64,000 nucleotides of DNA, from the NCBI RefSeq assembly GCF_021155765.1, contig NC_060109.1, positions 831,001 to 895,000 of the forward strand, read 5' to 3'. Both the position numbers and the translations under genes were made by a program. Position 1 is the stretch's first letter, and each line of letters opens with the position of its first letter. Source of the stretch: Diprion similis. Its lineage: Eukaryota; Arthropoda; Insecta; Hymenoptera; Diprionidae. Below, in pieces: positions 1-12,000 of the stretch. The notes beneath the pieces were generated by a model, which had not been told where the DNA came from, searched no databases, and saw only the letters and a program-made list of their open reading frames with translations.

Positions 1-3000
1 TGCTGGTCCTAGGCTATTTTTCATGTGTTTTCTGAGTTCCTGGGCGTCGAATTAGTCTAAAAAGCGTCATACGGATCGATTCCCAGACAAAAGATTTTTC
101 GGCCAAAAAAAATCCAAGGCTAACCCCTTTGCATTTTTGGCGAAAATTTCGACGACTTTGAAAAGTGCTGCAATTAATTCTTTAGGGTACTATTCCGACG
201 TGATTTTGCGAGAGGAATCGATTAATCGCAGTCCCGATACGCTGCGAGCAACACCTGCAAAGTTACAGCCGAAAAACTGCAGATTTTCATCGTCATTTCT
301 CCGCTGCTGGTCCTAGGCTATTTTTCATGTGTTTTCTGAGTTCCTGGGCGTCGAATTAGTCTAAAAAGCGTCATGAGGATCGATTCCCAGACAAAAGATT
401 TTTCGGCCAAAAAAAATCCAAGGCTAACCCCTCTGCATTTTTGGCGAAAATTTCGACGACTTTGAAAAGTGCTGCAATTAATTCTTTAGGGTACTATTCC
501 GACGTGATTTTGCGAGAGGAATCGATTAATCGCAGTCCCGATACGCTGCGAGCAACACCTGCAAAGTTACAGCCGAAAAACTGCAGATTTTCATCGTCAT
601 TTCTCCGCTGCTGGTCCTAGGCTATTTTTCATGTGTTTTCTGAGTTCCTGGGCGTCGAATTAGTCTAAAAAGCGTCATACGGATCGATTCCCAGACAAAA
701 GATTTTTCGGCCAAAAAAAATCCAAGGCTAACCCCTTTGCATTTTTGGCGAAAATTTCGACGACTTTGAAAAGTGCTGCAATTAATTCTTTAGGGTACTA
801 TTCCGACGTGATTTTGCGAGAGGAATCGATTAATCGCAGTCCCGATACGCTGCGAGCAACACCTGCAAAGTTACAGCCGAAAAACTGCAGATTTTCATCG
901 TCATTTCTCCGCTGCTGGTCCTAGGCTATTTTTCATGTGTTTTCTGAGTTCCTGGGCGTCGAATTAGTCTAAAAAGCGTCATACGGATCGATTCCCAGAC
1001 AAAAGATTTTTCGGCCAAAAAAAATCCAAGGCTAACCCCTTTGCATTTTTGGCGAAAATTTCGACGACTTTGAAAAGTGCTGCAATTAATTCTTTAGGGT
1101 ACTATTCCGACGTGATTTTGCGAGAGGAATCGATTAATCGCAGTCCCGATACGCTGCGAGCAACACCTGCAAAGTTACAGCCGAAAAACTGCAGATTTTC
1201 ATCGTCATTTCTCCGCTGCTGGTCCTAGGCTATTTTTCATGTGTTTTCTGAGTTCCTGGGCGTCGAATTAGTCTAAAAAGCGTCATACGGATCGATTCCC
1301 AGACAAAAGATTTTTCGGCCAAAAAAAATCCAAGGCTAACCCCTTTGCATTTTTGGCGAAAATATCGACGACTTTGAAAAGTGCTGCAATTAATTCTTTA
1401 GGGTACTATTCCGACGTGATTTTGCGAGAGGAATCGATTAATCGCAGTCCCGATACGCTGCGAGCAACACCTGCAAAGTTACAGCCGAAAAACTGCAGAT
1501 TTTCATCGTCATTTCTCCGCTGCTGGTCCTAGGCTATTTTTCATGTGTTTTCTGAGTTCCTGGGCGTCGAATTAGTCTAAAAAGCGTCATACGGATCGAT
1601 TCCCAGACAAAAGATTTTTCGGCTAAAAAAAATCCAAGGCTAACCCCTTTGCATTTTTGGCGAAAATTTCGACGACTTTGAAAAGTGCTGCAATTAATTC
1701 TTTAGGGTACTATTCCGACGTGATTTTGCGAGAGAAATCGATTAATCGCAGTCCCGATACGCTGCGAGCAACACCTGCAAAGTTACAGCCGAAAAACTGC
1801 AGATTTTCATCGTCATTTCTCCGCTGCTGGTCCTAGGCTATTTTTCATGTGTTTTCTGAGTTCCTGGGCGTCGAATTAGTCTAAAAAGCGTCATACGGAT
1901 CGATTCCCAGACAAAAGATTTTTCGGCTAAAAAAAATCCAAGGCTAACCCCTTTGCATTTTTGGCGAAAATTTCGACGACTTTGAAAAGTGCTGCAATAA
2001 ATTCTTTAGGGTACTATTCCGACGTGATTTTGCGAGAGGAATCGATTAATCGCAGTCCCGATACGCTGCGAGCAACACCTGCAAAGTTACAGCCGAAAAA
2101 CTGCAGATTTTCATCGTCATTTCTCCGCTGCTGGTCCTAGGCTATTTTTCATGTGTTTTCTGAGTTCCTGGGCGTCGAATTAGTCTAAAAAGCGTCATAC
2201 GGATCGATTCCCAGACAAAAGATTTTTCGGCTAAAAAAAATCCAAGGCTAACCCCTTTGCATTTTTGGCGAAAATTTCGACGACTTTGAAAAGTGCTGCA
2301 ATTAATTCTTTAGGGTACTATTCCGACGTGATTTTGCGAGAGGAATCGATTAATCGCAGTCCCGATACGCTGCGAGCAACACCTGCAAAGTTACAGCCGA
2401 AAAACTGCAGATTTTCATCGTCATTTCTCCGCTGCTGGTCCTAGGCTATTTTTCATGTGTTTTCCGAGTTCCTGGGCGTCAAATTAGTCTAAAAAGCGTC
2501 ATACGGATCGATTCCCAGACAAAAGATTTTTCGGCCAAAAAAAATCCAAGGCTAACCCCTTTGCATTTTTGGCGAAAATTTCGACGACTTTGAAAAGTGC
2601 TGCAATTAATTCTTTAGGGTACTATTCCGACGTGATTTTGCGAGAGGAATCGATTAATCGCAGTCCCGATACGCTGCGAGCAACACCTGCAAAGTTACAG
2701 CCGAAAAACTGCAGATTTTCATCGTCATTTCTCCGCTGCTGGTCCTAGGCTATTTTTCATGTGTTTTCTGAGTTCCTGGGCGTCGAATTAGTCTAAAAAG
2801 CGTCATACGGATCGATTCCCAGACAAAAGATTATTCGGCCAAAAAAAATCCAAGGCTAACCCCTTTGCATTTTTGGCGAAAATTTCGACGACTTTGAAAA
2901 GTGCTGCAATTAATTCTTTAGGGTACTATTCCGACGTGATTTTGCGAGAGGAATCGATTAATCGCAGTCCCGATACGCTGCGAGCAACACCTGCAAAGTT

Positions 3001-5900
3001 ACAGCCGAAAAACTGCAGATTTTCATCGTCATTTCTCCGCTGCTGGTCCTAGGCTATTTTTCATGTGTTTTCTGAGTTCCTGGGCGTCGAATTAGTCTAA
3101 AAAGCGTCATACGGATCGATTCCCAGACAAAAGATTATTCGGCCAAAAAAAATCCAAGGCTAACCCCTTTGCATTTTTGGCGAAAATTTCGACGACTTTG
3201 AAAAGTGCTGCAATTAATTCTTTAGGGTACTATTCCGACGTGATTTTGCGAGAGGAATCGATTAATCGCAGTCCCGATACGCTGCGAGCAACACCTGCAA
3301 AGTTACAGCCGAAAAACTGCAGATTTTCATCGTCATTTCTCCGCTGCTGGTCCTAGGCTATTTTTCATGTGTTTTCTGAGTTCCTGGGCGTCGAATTAGT
3401 CTAAAAAGCGTCATACGGATCGATTCCCAGACAAAAGATTTTTCGGCTAAAAAAAATCCAAGGCTAACCCCTTTGCATTTTTGGCGAAAATTTCGACGAC
3501 TTTGAAAAGTGCTGCAATTAATTCTTTAGGGTACTATTCCGACGTGATTTTGCGAGAGGAATCGATTAATCGCAGTCCCGATACGCTGCGAGCAACACCT
3601 GCAAAGTTACAGCCGAAAAACTGCAGATTTTCATCGTCATTTCTCCGCTGCTGGTCCTAGGCTATTTTTCATGTGTTTTCTGAGTTCCTGGGCGTCGAAT
3701 TAGTCTAAAAAGCGTCATACGGATCGATTCCCAGACAAAAGATTTTTCGGCCAAAAAAAATCCAAGGCTAACCCCTTTGCATTTTTGGCGAAAATTTCGA
3801 CGACTTTGAAAAGTGCTGCAATAAATTCTTTAGGGTACTATTCCGACGTGATTTTGCGAGAGGAATCGATTAATCGCAGTCCCGATACGCTGCGAGCAAC
3901 ACCTGCAAAGTTACAGCCGAAAAACTGCAGATTTTCATCGTCATTTCTCCGCTGCTGGTCCTAGGCTATTTTTCATGTGTTTTCTGAGTTCCTGGGCGTC
4001 GAATTAGTCTAAAAAGCGTCATACGGATCGATTCCCAGACAAAAGATTTTTCGGCTAAAAAAAATCCAAGGCTAACCCCTTTGCATTTTTGGCGAAAATT
4101 TCGACGACTTTGAAAAGTGCTGCAATTAATTCTTTAGGGTACTATTCCGACGTGATTTTGCGAGAGGAATCGATTAATCGCAGTCCCGATACGCTGCGAG
4201 CAACACCTGCAAAGTTACAGCCGAAAAACTGCAGATTTTCATCGTCATTTCTCCGCTGCTGGTCCTAGGCTATTTTTCATGTGTTTTCCGAGTTCCTGGG
4301 CGTCAAATTAGTCTAAAAAGCGTCATACGGATCGATTCCCAGACAAAAGATTTTTCGGCCAAAAAAAATCCAAGGCTAACCCCTTTGCATTTTTGGCGAA
4401 AATTTCGACGACTTTGAAAAGTGCTGCAATTAATTCTTTAGGGTACTATTCCGACGTGATTTTGCGAGAGGAATCGATTAATCGCAGTCCCGATACGCTG
4501 CGAGCAACACCTGCAAAGTTACAGCCGAAAAACTGCAGATTTTCATCGTCATTTCTCCGCTGCTGGTCCTAGGCTATTTTTCATGTGTTTTCTGAGTTCC
4601 TGGGCGTCGAATTAGTCTAAAAAGCGTCATACGGATCGATTCCCAGACAAAAGATTATTCGGCCAAAAAAAATCCAAGGCTAACCCCTTTGCATTTTTGG
4701 CGAAAATTTCGACGACTTTGAAAAGTGCTGCAATTAATTCTTTAGGGTACTATTCCGACGTGATTTTGCGAGAGGAATCGATTAATCGCAGTCCCGATAC
4801 GCTGCGAGCAACACCTGCAAAGTTACAGCCGAAAAACTGCAGATTTTCATCGTCATTTCTCCGCTGCTGGTCCTAGGCTATTTTTCATGTGTTTTCTGAG
4901 TTCCTGGGCGTCGAATTAGTCTAAAAAGCGTCATACGGATCGATTCCCAGACAAAAGATTTTTCGGCCAAAAAAAATCCAAGGCTAACCCCTTTGCATTT
5001 TTGGCGAAAATTTCGACGACTTTGAAAAGTGCTGCAATTAATTCTTTAGGGTACTATTCCGACGTGATTTTGCGAGAGGAATCGATTAATCGCAGTCCCG
5101 ATACGCTGCGAGCAACACCTGCAAAGTTACAGCCGAAAAACTGCAGATTTTCATCGTCATTTCTCCGCTGCTGGTCCTAGGCTATTTTTCATGTGTTTTC
5201 TGAGTTCCTGGGCGTCGAATTAGTCTAAAAAGCGTCATACGGATCGATTCCCAGACAAAAGATTTTTCGGCCAAAAAAAATCCAAGGCTAACCCCTTTGC
5301 ATTTTTGGCGAAAATTTCGACGACTTTGAAAAGTGCTGCAATTAATTCTTGAGGGTACTATTCCGACGTGATTTTGCGAGAGGAATCGATTAATCGCAGT
5401 CCCGATACGCTGCGAGCAATACCTGCAAAGTTACAGCCGAAAAACTGCAGATTTTCATCGTCATTTCTCCGCTGCTGGTCCTAGGCTATTTTTCATGTGT
5501 TTTCTGAGTTCCTGGGCGTCGAATTAGTCTAAAAAGCGTCATACGGATTGATTCCCAGACAAAAGATTTTTCGGCCAAAAAAAATCCAAGGCTAACCCCT
5601 TTGCATTTTTGGCGAAAATTTCGACGACTTTGAAAAGTGCTGCAATTAAATCTTTAGGGTACTATTCCGACGTGATTTTGCGAGAGGAATCGATTAATCG
5701 CAGTCCCGATACGCTGCGAGCAACACCTGCAAAGTTACAGCCGAAAAACTGCAGATTTTCATCGTCATTTCTCCGCTGCTGGTCCTAGGCTATTTTTCAT
5801 GTGTTTTCTGAGTTCCTGGGCGTCGAATTAGTCTAAAAAGCGTCATACGGATCGATTCCCAGACAAAAGATTTTTCGGCCAAAAAAAATCCAAGGCTAAC
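1..5900. repeat. 304-bp satellite array, left part
   Basis: Head-to-tail tandem array, about 19.4 copies of a 304-bp monomer. The same phrase, tgctggtcctaggc, recurs at 1, 305, 609 and so on with exact spacing. Monomers are nearly identical and differ only at scattered diagnostic bases, such as ggcc/ggct before the A-run, gatttttcgg/gattattcgg, and gctgcaatt/gctgcaata. The array runs off the left end of the window, so its true length is unknown. The monomer is less AT-rich than the gene-bearing flank. I see no gene in it; short open frames result from the period not being a multiple of three. Its role (centromeric, pericentromeric or dispersed heterochromatin) cannot be read from sequence alone. 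Confidence 0.98.
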
Positions 5901-5908
5901 CTTACGTA

Positions 5909-8302
5909 ATGTACAACCACGAATTTATATCCTGCATAAATGTTCCAACTCGGGTTACAGACAACAACAGCACATGTATCGACCACATCTTCGTTAAACA
6001 AAAACATGCCAAAAACGTCAAAGCAAGTGTCATCCAAACTAACATAACAGATCACTTCTCGACGATGATACAAATGAAGACCGTCAAAGCAGTGCAACCG
6101 GATATAATTGAAATAAAAAAAATCGACTACAACAAAACCAGGGAATCTCTGGGGAGAGAAGAATGGCAAGAAGTGACAACACAAACTGATGTCAATAAAG
6201 CTACGGAAGCCCTGATTAAAATAATAAAATGGACAATCAATGAAGCAACAAATACCAAGACCATAATAACAAACACAAAATGGAAAAAAATAAAACCATG
6301 GATCACACAAGGCATAATCACATCTATTAGAAAGAGGGACGAGATGGCGAGAAAGCTTCGGAGAAACAAAAACGACACCGTACAAAAAGAAGAATACAGG
6401 ATATACAGGAACAGTCTCACAAGACTTATAAAAGCAACAAAAAACTCTTATTACAGTAAGCAAATAGAAAAAGCAGGCAATGACCAGAAGAGGATCTGGC
6501 AAGTAATCAACGAAAATCGATATGAAAAAGTGGATAGAAACAAGGAACGTGTATATACAATAAAAATAGGAGAAACGAAAATAACCGACCCTAAACAAAT
6601 TGCCAACAGCTTTAACGAGTTTTACATCAGTATGGGTAAGAATCTCGCCAAAAAAATCCCAAAAACCAAGATGAGAAACACAAAAAACGAAATAAACATA
6701 AAGGACTCAATATTCCTGACACCAATATACGAAGCAGAAATAAAAAAACACATAATGGAGCAGAAAAACAGTGCATCCACGGGACATGACAACATTAAAG
6801 CCGAATTTCTCAAACAGAATGTAGAATACCTTACAAAACCCCTAGAATACATATTCAATCTTAGTATAGAAAAAGGAATATTTCCGATACACTTTAAGAC
6901 AAACACCATAACGACTATATATAAGACAGGGGATAAAATGGACATGGCCAACTATAGGCCCATAGCTATCACCAGTGCGATAGGAAAGCTCCTTGAGAAA
7001 TGTATGAAAACTAGGCTGATAAAACACATGGACAAGCACAACATCATTTCAGTAAATCAATATGGATTCAGACAAAATTGCAGCACACAGGATGCGATCT
7101 ACTCACTAACAAAGTACATATACGGGAAGATAGACAAAAAGAAGAAAATAGTAGGAGTGTATCTAGACCTAGCGAAAGCTTTCGACACGGTGCCACATCA
7201 AAGACTGTTGGAGAAAATGGAAGCAATAGGGATCAGGGGCATCTCTCTGCGATGGTTCGGAAGCTACCTGACAGAAAGAACGCAACAAGTAAAACTAGGA
7301 ACATCATACAGTGAACGAAAAATTACGGAATGCGGAATACCCCAAGGGACTGTCCTATCGGCAATCTTGTTTAACGTATATGTAAATGATATATGCAACA
7401 TGAAAATGTCATCGAAAATATTAGCATACGCCGACGACACTGTCATATTGACTGCAAAGGATACGTGGAAAGAAGCCTTTGAAACAGCAAACCAAGACCT
7501 GAATGCAGTATATGAATATCTTAACGAACACCTACTATCCCTGAATGAGAAAAAAACCAAATATATGACATACGCATCCAGCAAAATAGGAGAAGAAACA
7601 AGAGGACCGGAATTTTCAATTAAACTACATAGATGCGATACAACAAACAAGAAATGTACGTATGAAGAAATTGAAAAGACAGAAGAAATGAAGTACCTAG
7701 GAATAATCATTGACCAAAAACTAACATGGAAGACACATATACTTCAAACATCGGCAAGAATCCGAAAACTGATACACACCTTCATCAATTTACAAAATAT
7801 GGTAGACAAAACAACAATGAAAAGAGTATACTATAGTCTCGTGAACTCCGTACTAGAATACGGTATAATAGGCTGGGGTGGAACATACAGCAAACATCTG
7901 AAACCACTGGAAATAACTCAGAAGCTAATCCTAAGAATAGCGTACAAGAAGGATAGAAAATACTCTACCGAGAAATTATATGAAGAAACGGGACTACTGG
8001 ACATTAGACAAACTTACATGAAGGCTGCAGCAATAAAGATTCATAAATCGAACTTAACGGACGAAGAATACCAGATCGTACACGCGCATGATACAAGGGC
8101 AAGAGTCAACAAAGAGGTAACAAACCTGAAAACATACACAACGAAAGGACAACACCAAGCTGACTACATAGGCCGAAAAATATATAACGAACTCGATAAC
8201 GAAATGAGGAAACAACCAACACTCAGATTCAAAAAAAACATGAAACAATGGATTTTCAGCAGAGGAAGAGAATACTTCAACAAAATTACAAGCCAGGAAT
8301 GA
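5909..8302 (+). CDS. Retrotransposon ORF2 fragment: endonuclease C-terminus and reverse transcriptase, 797 aa
   Basis: Encodes the copying enzyme of a non-LTR retrotransposon, which nicks target DNA and reverse-transcribes its own RNA there. Residues about 1-55 are only the end of an APE endonuclease; the phrases TCIDHIF and ITDHFSTM match its last conserved blocks. The RT domain follows at about residues 300-590: FRQNCSTQDA, then YLDLAKAFDTV with catalytic Asp near residue 420, GIPQGTVLSAILF, and YADD at about 507-510. The C-terminal part (SVLEYGIIGWGG and beyond) is the connection region usual in jockey/CR1 proteins. No stop or frameshift interrupts the 797 codons, so insertion looks recent. 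The first ATG lies 8 bases inside the element and is not a native start; the complete protein would be some 150-250 residues longer. A long minus-strand open frame over the same DNA is a shadow. Confidence 0.93.
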   Translation: MYNHEFISCINVPTRVTDNNSTCIDHIFVKQKHAKNVKASVIQTNITDHFSTMIQMKTVKAVQPDIIEIKKIDYNKTRESLGREEWQEVTTQTDVNKATEALIKIIKWTINEATNTKTIITNTKWKKIKPWITQGIITSIRKRDEMARKLRRNKNDTVQKEEYRIYRNSLTRLIKATKNSYYSKQIEKAGNDQKRIWQVINENRYEKVDRNKERVYTIKIGETKITDPKQIANSFNEFYISMGKNLAKKIPKTKMRNTKNEINIKDSIFLTPIYEAEIKKHIMEQKNSASTGHDNIKAEFLKQNVEYLTKPLEYIFNLSIEKGIFPIHFKTNTITTIYKTGDKMDMANYRPIAITSAIGKLLEKCMKTRLIKHMDKHNIISVNQYGFRQNCSTQDAIYSLTKYIYGKIDKKKKIVGVYLDLAKAFDTVPHQRLLEKMEAIGIRGISLRWFGSYLTERTQQVKLGTSYSERKITECGIPQGTVLSAILFNVYVNDICNMKMSSKILAYADDTVILTAKDTWKEAFETANQDLNAVYEYLNEHLLSLNEKKTKYMTYASSKIGEETRGPEFSIKLHRCDTTNKKCTYEEIEKTEEMKYLGIIIDQKLTWKTHILQTSARIRKLIHTFINLQNMVDKTTMKRVYYSLVNSVLEYGIIGWGGTYSKHLKPLEITQKLILRIAYKKDRKYSTEKLYEETGLLDIRQTYMKAAAIKIHKSNLTDEEYQIVHAHDTRARVNKEVTNLKTYTTKGQHQADYIGRKIYNELDNEMRKQPTLRFKKNMKQWIFSRGREYFNKITSQE

Positions 8303-8483
8303 AACAGATAAGACCTACAAATCAGAACACAGGACGGACAACACAAACAAAATAAGGAAAATAAGTAAGCCGAACCCTTGACACCCTACGCACAAGTTTC
8401 CGAACTTATGTGGGGAAGGGCGACGCACTCTACATGGAGGTACACATCGTAGAATATAAGTTAATTTTCACGCAGACAGAAAT

Positions 8484-8582
8484 GAAAAAAAAAAAAAAAA
8501 AAAACATTATATAAAATTACAAGTATAACTATGTAGCGTATTTTTTGAAAAATGTATTGTGTTCACCGAAATGGGAGATATC

Positions 8583-8609
<27 letters not shown>
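8484..8609 (+). repeat. 3' tail of the retrotransposon: poly-A, AATAAA and (CTAAA)n
   Basis: The 3' UTR ends in an A-run (8484-8502), an AATAAA (8585-8590), then CTAAA repeated until the satellite resumes. Short-repeat tails rather than plain poly-A are known in several non-LTR clades and mark the priming end. The repeat unit matches the ctaac of the target monomer, so the exact 3' junction is ambiguous by up to five bases. Confidence 0.85.
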
Positions 8610-8613
<4 letters not shown>

Positions 8614-9039
8614 CCCCTTTGCATTTTTGGCGAAAATTTCGACGACTTTGAAAAGTGCTGCAATTAATTCTTTAGGGTACTATTCCGACGTGATTTTGCG
8701 AGAGGAATCGATTAATCGCAGTCCCGATACGCTGCGAGCAACACCTGCAAAGTTACAGCCGAAAAACTGCAGATTTTCATCGTCATTTCTCCGCTGCTGG
8801 TCCTAGGCTATTTTTCATGTGTTTTCTGAGTTCCTGGGCGTCGAATTAGTCTAAAAAGCGTCATACGGATCGATTCCCAGACAAAAGATTTTTCGGCCAA
8901 AAAAAATCCAAGGCTAACCCCTTTGCATTTTTGGCGAAAATTTCGACGACTTTGAAAAGTGCTGCAATTAATTCTTGAGGGTACTATTCCGACGTGATTT
9001 TGCGAGAGGAATCGATTAATCGCAGTCCCGATACGCTGC

Positions 9040-12000
9040 GAGCAACACCTGCAAAGTTACAGCCGAAAAACTGCAGATTTTCATCGTCATTTCTCCGCTG
9101 CTGGTCCTAGGCTATTTTTCATGTGTTTTCTGAGTTCCTGGGCGTCGAATTAGTCTAAAGAGCGTCATACGGATCGATTCCCAGACAAAAGATTTTTCGG
9201 CCAAAAAAAATCCAAGGCTAACCCCTTTGCATTTTTGGCGAAAATTTCGACGACTTTGAAAAGTGCTGCAATTAAGTCTTTAGGGTACTATTCCGACGTG
9301 ATTTTGCGAGAGGAATCGATTAATTGCAGTCCCGATACGCTGCGAGCAATACCTGCAAAGTTACAGCCGAAAAACTGCAGATTTTCATCGTCATTTCTCC
9401 GCTGCTGGTCCTAGGCTATTTTTCATGTGTTTTCTGAGTTCCTGGGCGTCGAATTAGTCTAAAAAGCGTCATACGGATCGATTCCCAGACAAAAGATTTT
9501 TCGGCCAAAAAAAATCCAAGGCTAACCCCTTTGCATTTTTGGCGAAAATTTCGACGACTTTGAAAAGTGCTGCAATTAATTCTTTAGGGTACTATTCCGA
9601 CGTGATTTTGCGAGAGGAATCGATCAATCGCAGTCCCGATACGCTGCGAGCAACACCTGCAAAGTTACAGCCGAAAAACTGCAGATTTTCATCGTCATTT
9701 CTCCGCTGCTGGTCCTAGGCTATTTTTCATGTGTTTTCTGAGTTCCTGGGCGTCGAATTAGTCTAAAAAGCGTCATACGGATCGATTCCCAGACAAAAGA
9801 TTTTTCGGCCAAAAAAAATCCAAGGCTAACCCCTTTGCATTTTTGGCGAAAATTTCGACGACTTTGAAAAGTGCTGCAATTAATTCTTTAGGGTACTATT
9901 CCGACGTGATTTTGCGAGAGGAATCGATTAATCGCAGTCCCGATACGCTGCGAGCAACACCTGCAAAGTTACAGCCGAAAAACTGCAGATTTTCATCGTC
10001 ATTTCTCCGCTGCTGGTCCTAGGCTATTTTTCATGTGTTTTCTGAGTTCCTGGGCGTCGAATTAGTCTAAAAAGCGTCATACGGATCGATTCCCAGACAA
10101 AAGATTTTTCGGCCAAAAAAAATCCAAGGCTAACCCCTTTGCATTTTTGGCGAAAATTTCGACGACTTTGAAAAGTGCTGCAATTAATTCTTGAGGGTAC
10201 TATTCCGACGTGATTTTGCGAGAGGAATCGATTAATCGCAGTCCCGATACGCTGCGAGCAACACCTGCAAAGTTACAGCCGAAAAACTGCAGATTTTCAT
10301 CGTCATTTCTCCGCTGCTGGTCCTAGGCTATTTTTCATGTGTTTTCTGAGTTCCTGGGCGTCGAATTAGTCTAAAAAGCGTCATACGGATCGATTCCCAG
10401 ACAAAAGATTTTTCGGCCAAAAAAAATCCAAGGCTAACCCCTTTGCATTTTTGGCGAAAATTTCGACGACTTTGAAAAGTGCTGCAATTAATTCTTTAGG
10501 GTACTATTCCGACGTGATTTTGCGAGAGGAATCGATTAATCGCAGTCCCGATACGCTGCGAGCAACACCTGCAAAGTTACAGCCGAAAAACTGCAGATTT
10601 TCATCGTCATTTCTCCGCTGCTGGACCTAGGCTATTTTTCATGTGTTTTCTGAGTTCCTGGGCGTCGAATTAGTCTAAAAAGCGTCATACGGATCGATTC
10701 CCAGACAAAAGATTTTTCGGCCAAAAAAAATCCAAGGCTAACCCCTTTGCATTTTTGGCGAAAATTTCGACGACTTTGAAAAGTGCTGCAAATAATTCTT
10801 TAGGGTACTATTCCGACGTGATTTTGCGAGAGGAATCGATTAATCGCAGTCCCGATACGCTGCGAGCAACACCTGCAAAGTTACAGCCGAAAAACTGCAG
10901 ATTTTCATCGTCATTTCTCCGCTGCTGGTCCTAGGCTATTTTTCATGTGTTTTCTGAGTTCCTGGGCGTCGAATTAGTCTAAAAAGCGTCATACGGATCG
11001 ATTCCCAGACAAAAGATTTTTCGGCCAAAAAAAATCCAAGGCTAACCCCTTTGCATTTTTGGCGAAAATTTCGACGACTTTGAAAAGTGCTGCAATTAAT
11101 TCTTTAGGGTACTATTCCGACGTGATTTTGCGAGAGGAATCGATTAATCGCAGTCCCGATACGCTGCGAGCAACACCTGCAAAGTTACAGCCGAAAAACT
11201 GCAGATTTTCATCGTCATTTCTCCGCTGCTGGTCCTAGGCTATTTTTCATGTGTTTTCTGAGTTCCTGGGCGTCGAATTAGTCTAAAAAGCGTCATACGG
11301 ATCGATTCCCAGACATAAGATTTTTCGGCCTAAAAAAATCCAAGGCTAACCCCTTTGCATTTTTGGCGAAAATTTCGACGACTTTGAAAAGTGCTGCAAA
11401 TAATTCTTTAGGGTACTATTCCGACGTTATTTTGCGGGAGGAATCGATTAATCGCAGTCCCGATACGCTGCGAGCAACACCTGCAAAGTTACAGCCAAAA
11501 AACTGCAGATTTTCATCGTCATTTCTCTGCTGCTGGTCCTAGGCTATTTTTCATGTGTTTTCTGAGTTTCTGGGCGTCAAATTAGTCTAAAAAGCGTCAT
11601 ACGGATCGATTCCCAGACAAAAGATTTTTCGTTCAAAAAAAATCCAAGGCTAACCCCTTTGCATTTTTGGCGAAAATTTCGACGACTTTGAAAAGTGCTG
11701 CAATTAATTCTTTAGAGTACTATTCCGACGTGATTTTGCGAGAGGAATCGATTATTCGCAGTCCCGATACGCTCCGAGCAACACCTGCAAAGTTACAGCC
11801 AAAAAACTGCAGATTTTCATCGTCATTTCTCTGCTGCTGGTCCTAGGCTATTTTTCATGTGTTTTCTGAGTTCCTGGGCGTCGAATTAGTCTAAAAAGCG
11901 TCATACGGATCGATTTCCAGACAAAAGATTTTTCGGCCGAAAAAAATCCAAGGCTAACCCCTTTGCATCTTTGGCGAAAATTTCGACGACTCTGAAAAGT

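Larger units (their letters stand above)
5901..8609 (+). mobile_element. 5'-truncated non-LTR retrotransposon (jockey/CR1-type) inserted in the satellite
   Basis: Single-copy DNA interrupts a satellite monomer exactly after ...aaggctaac (5900). The same monomer resumes in register at ctaacccc (8610). The insert has an APE-type endonuclease remnant and a reverse transcriptase in one frame (5909-8302), a 3' UTR with a poly-A stretch (8484-8502), and an AATAAA (8585-8590) running into a tail of about four and a half CTAAA units. The 5' end is missing: no ORF1 and most of the endonuclease is gone, typical of abortive target-primed reverse transcription. CTAAC occurs at both junctions (5896-5900 and 8610-8614). 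It is either a 5-bp target duplication or shared tail/target homology. Clade (jockey, CR1, I-like) is not resolved by eye. Confidence 0.95.

Noticed and set aside
5843-6598. 251-codon minus-strand open frame over the retrotransposon
   Set aside because: It is antisense to the recognisable reverse-transcriptase frame and begins in satellite DNA. Its Phe/Tyr-rich translation is the shadow of an A-rich sense strand.
8585-8613. CTAAA/TTTAG repeat as a telomere tract
   Set aside because: Only about five units, directly at the 3' end of a non-LTR element and inside a satellite monomer; it is the element's tail.
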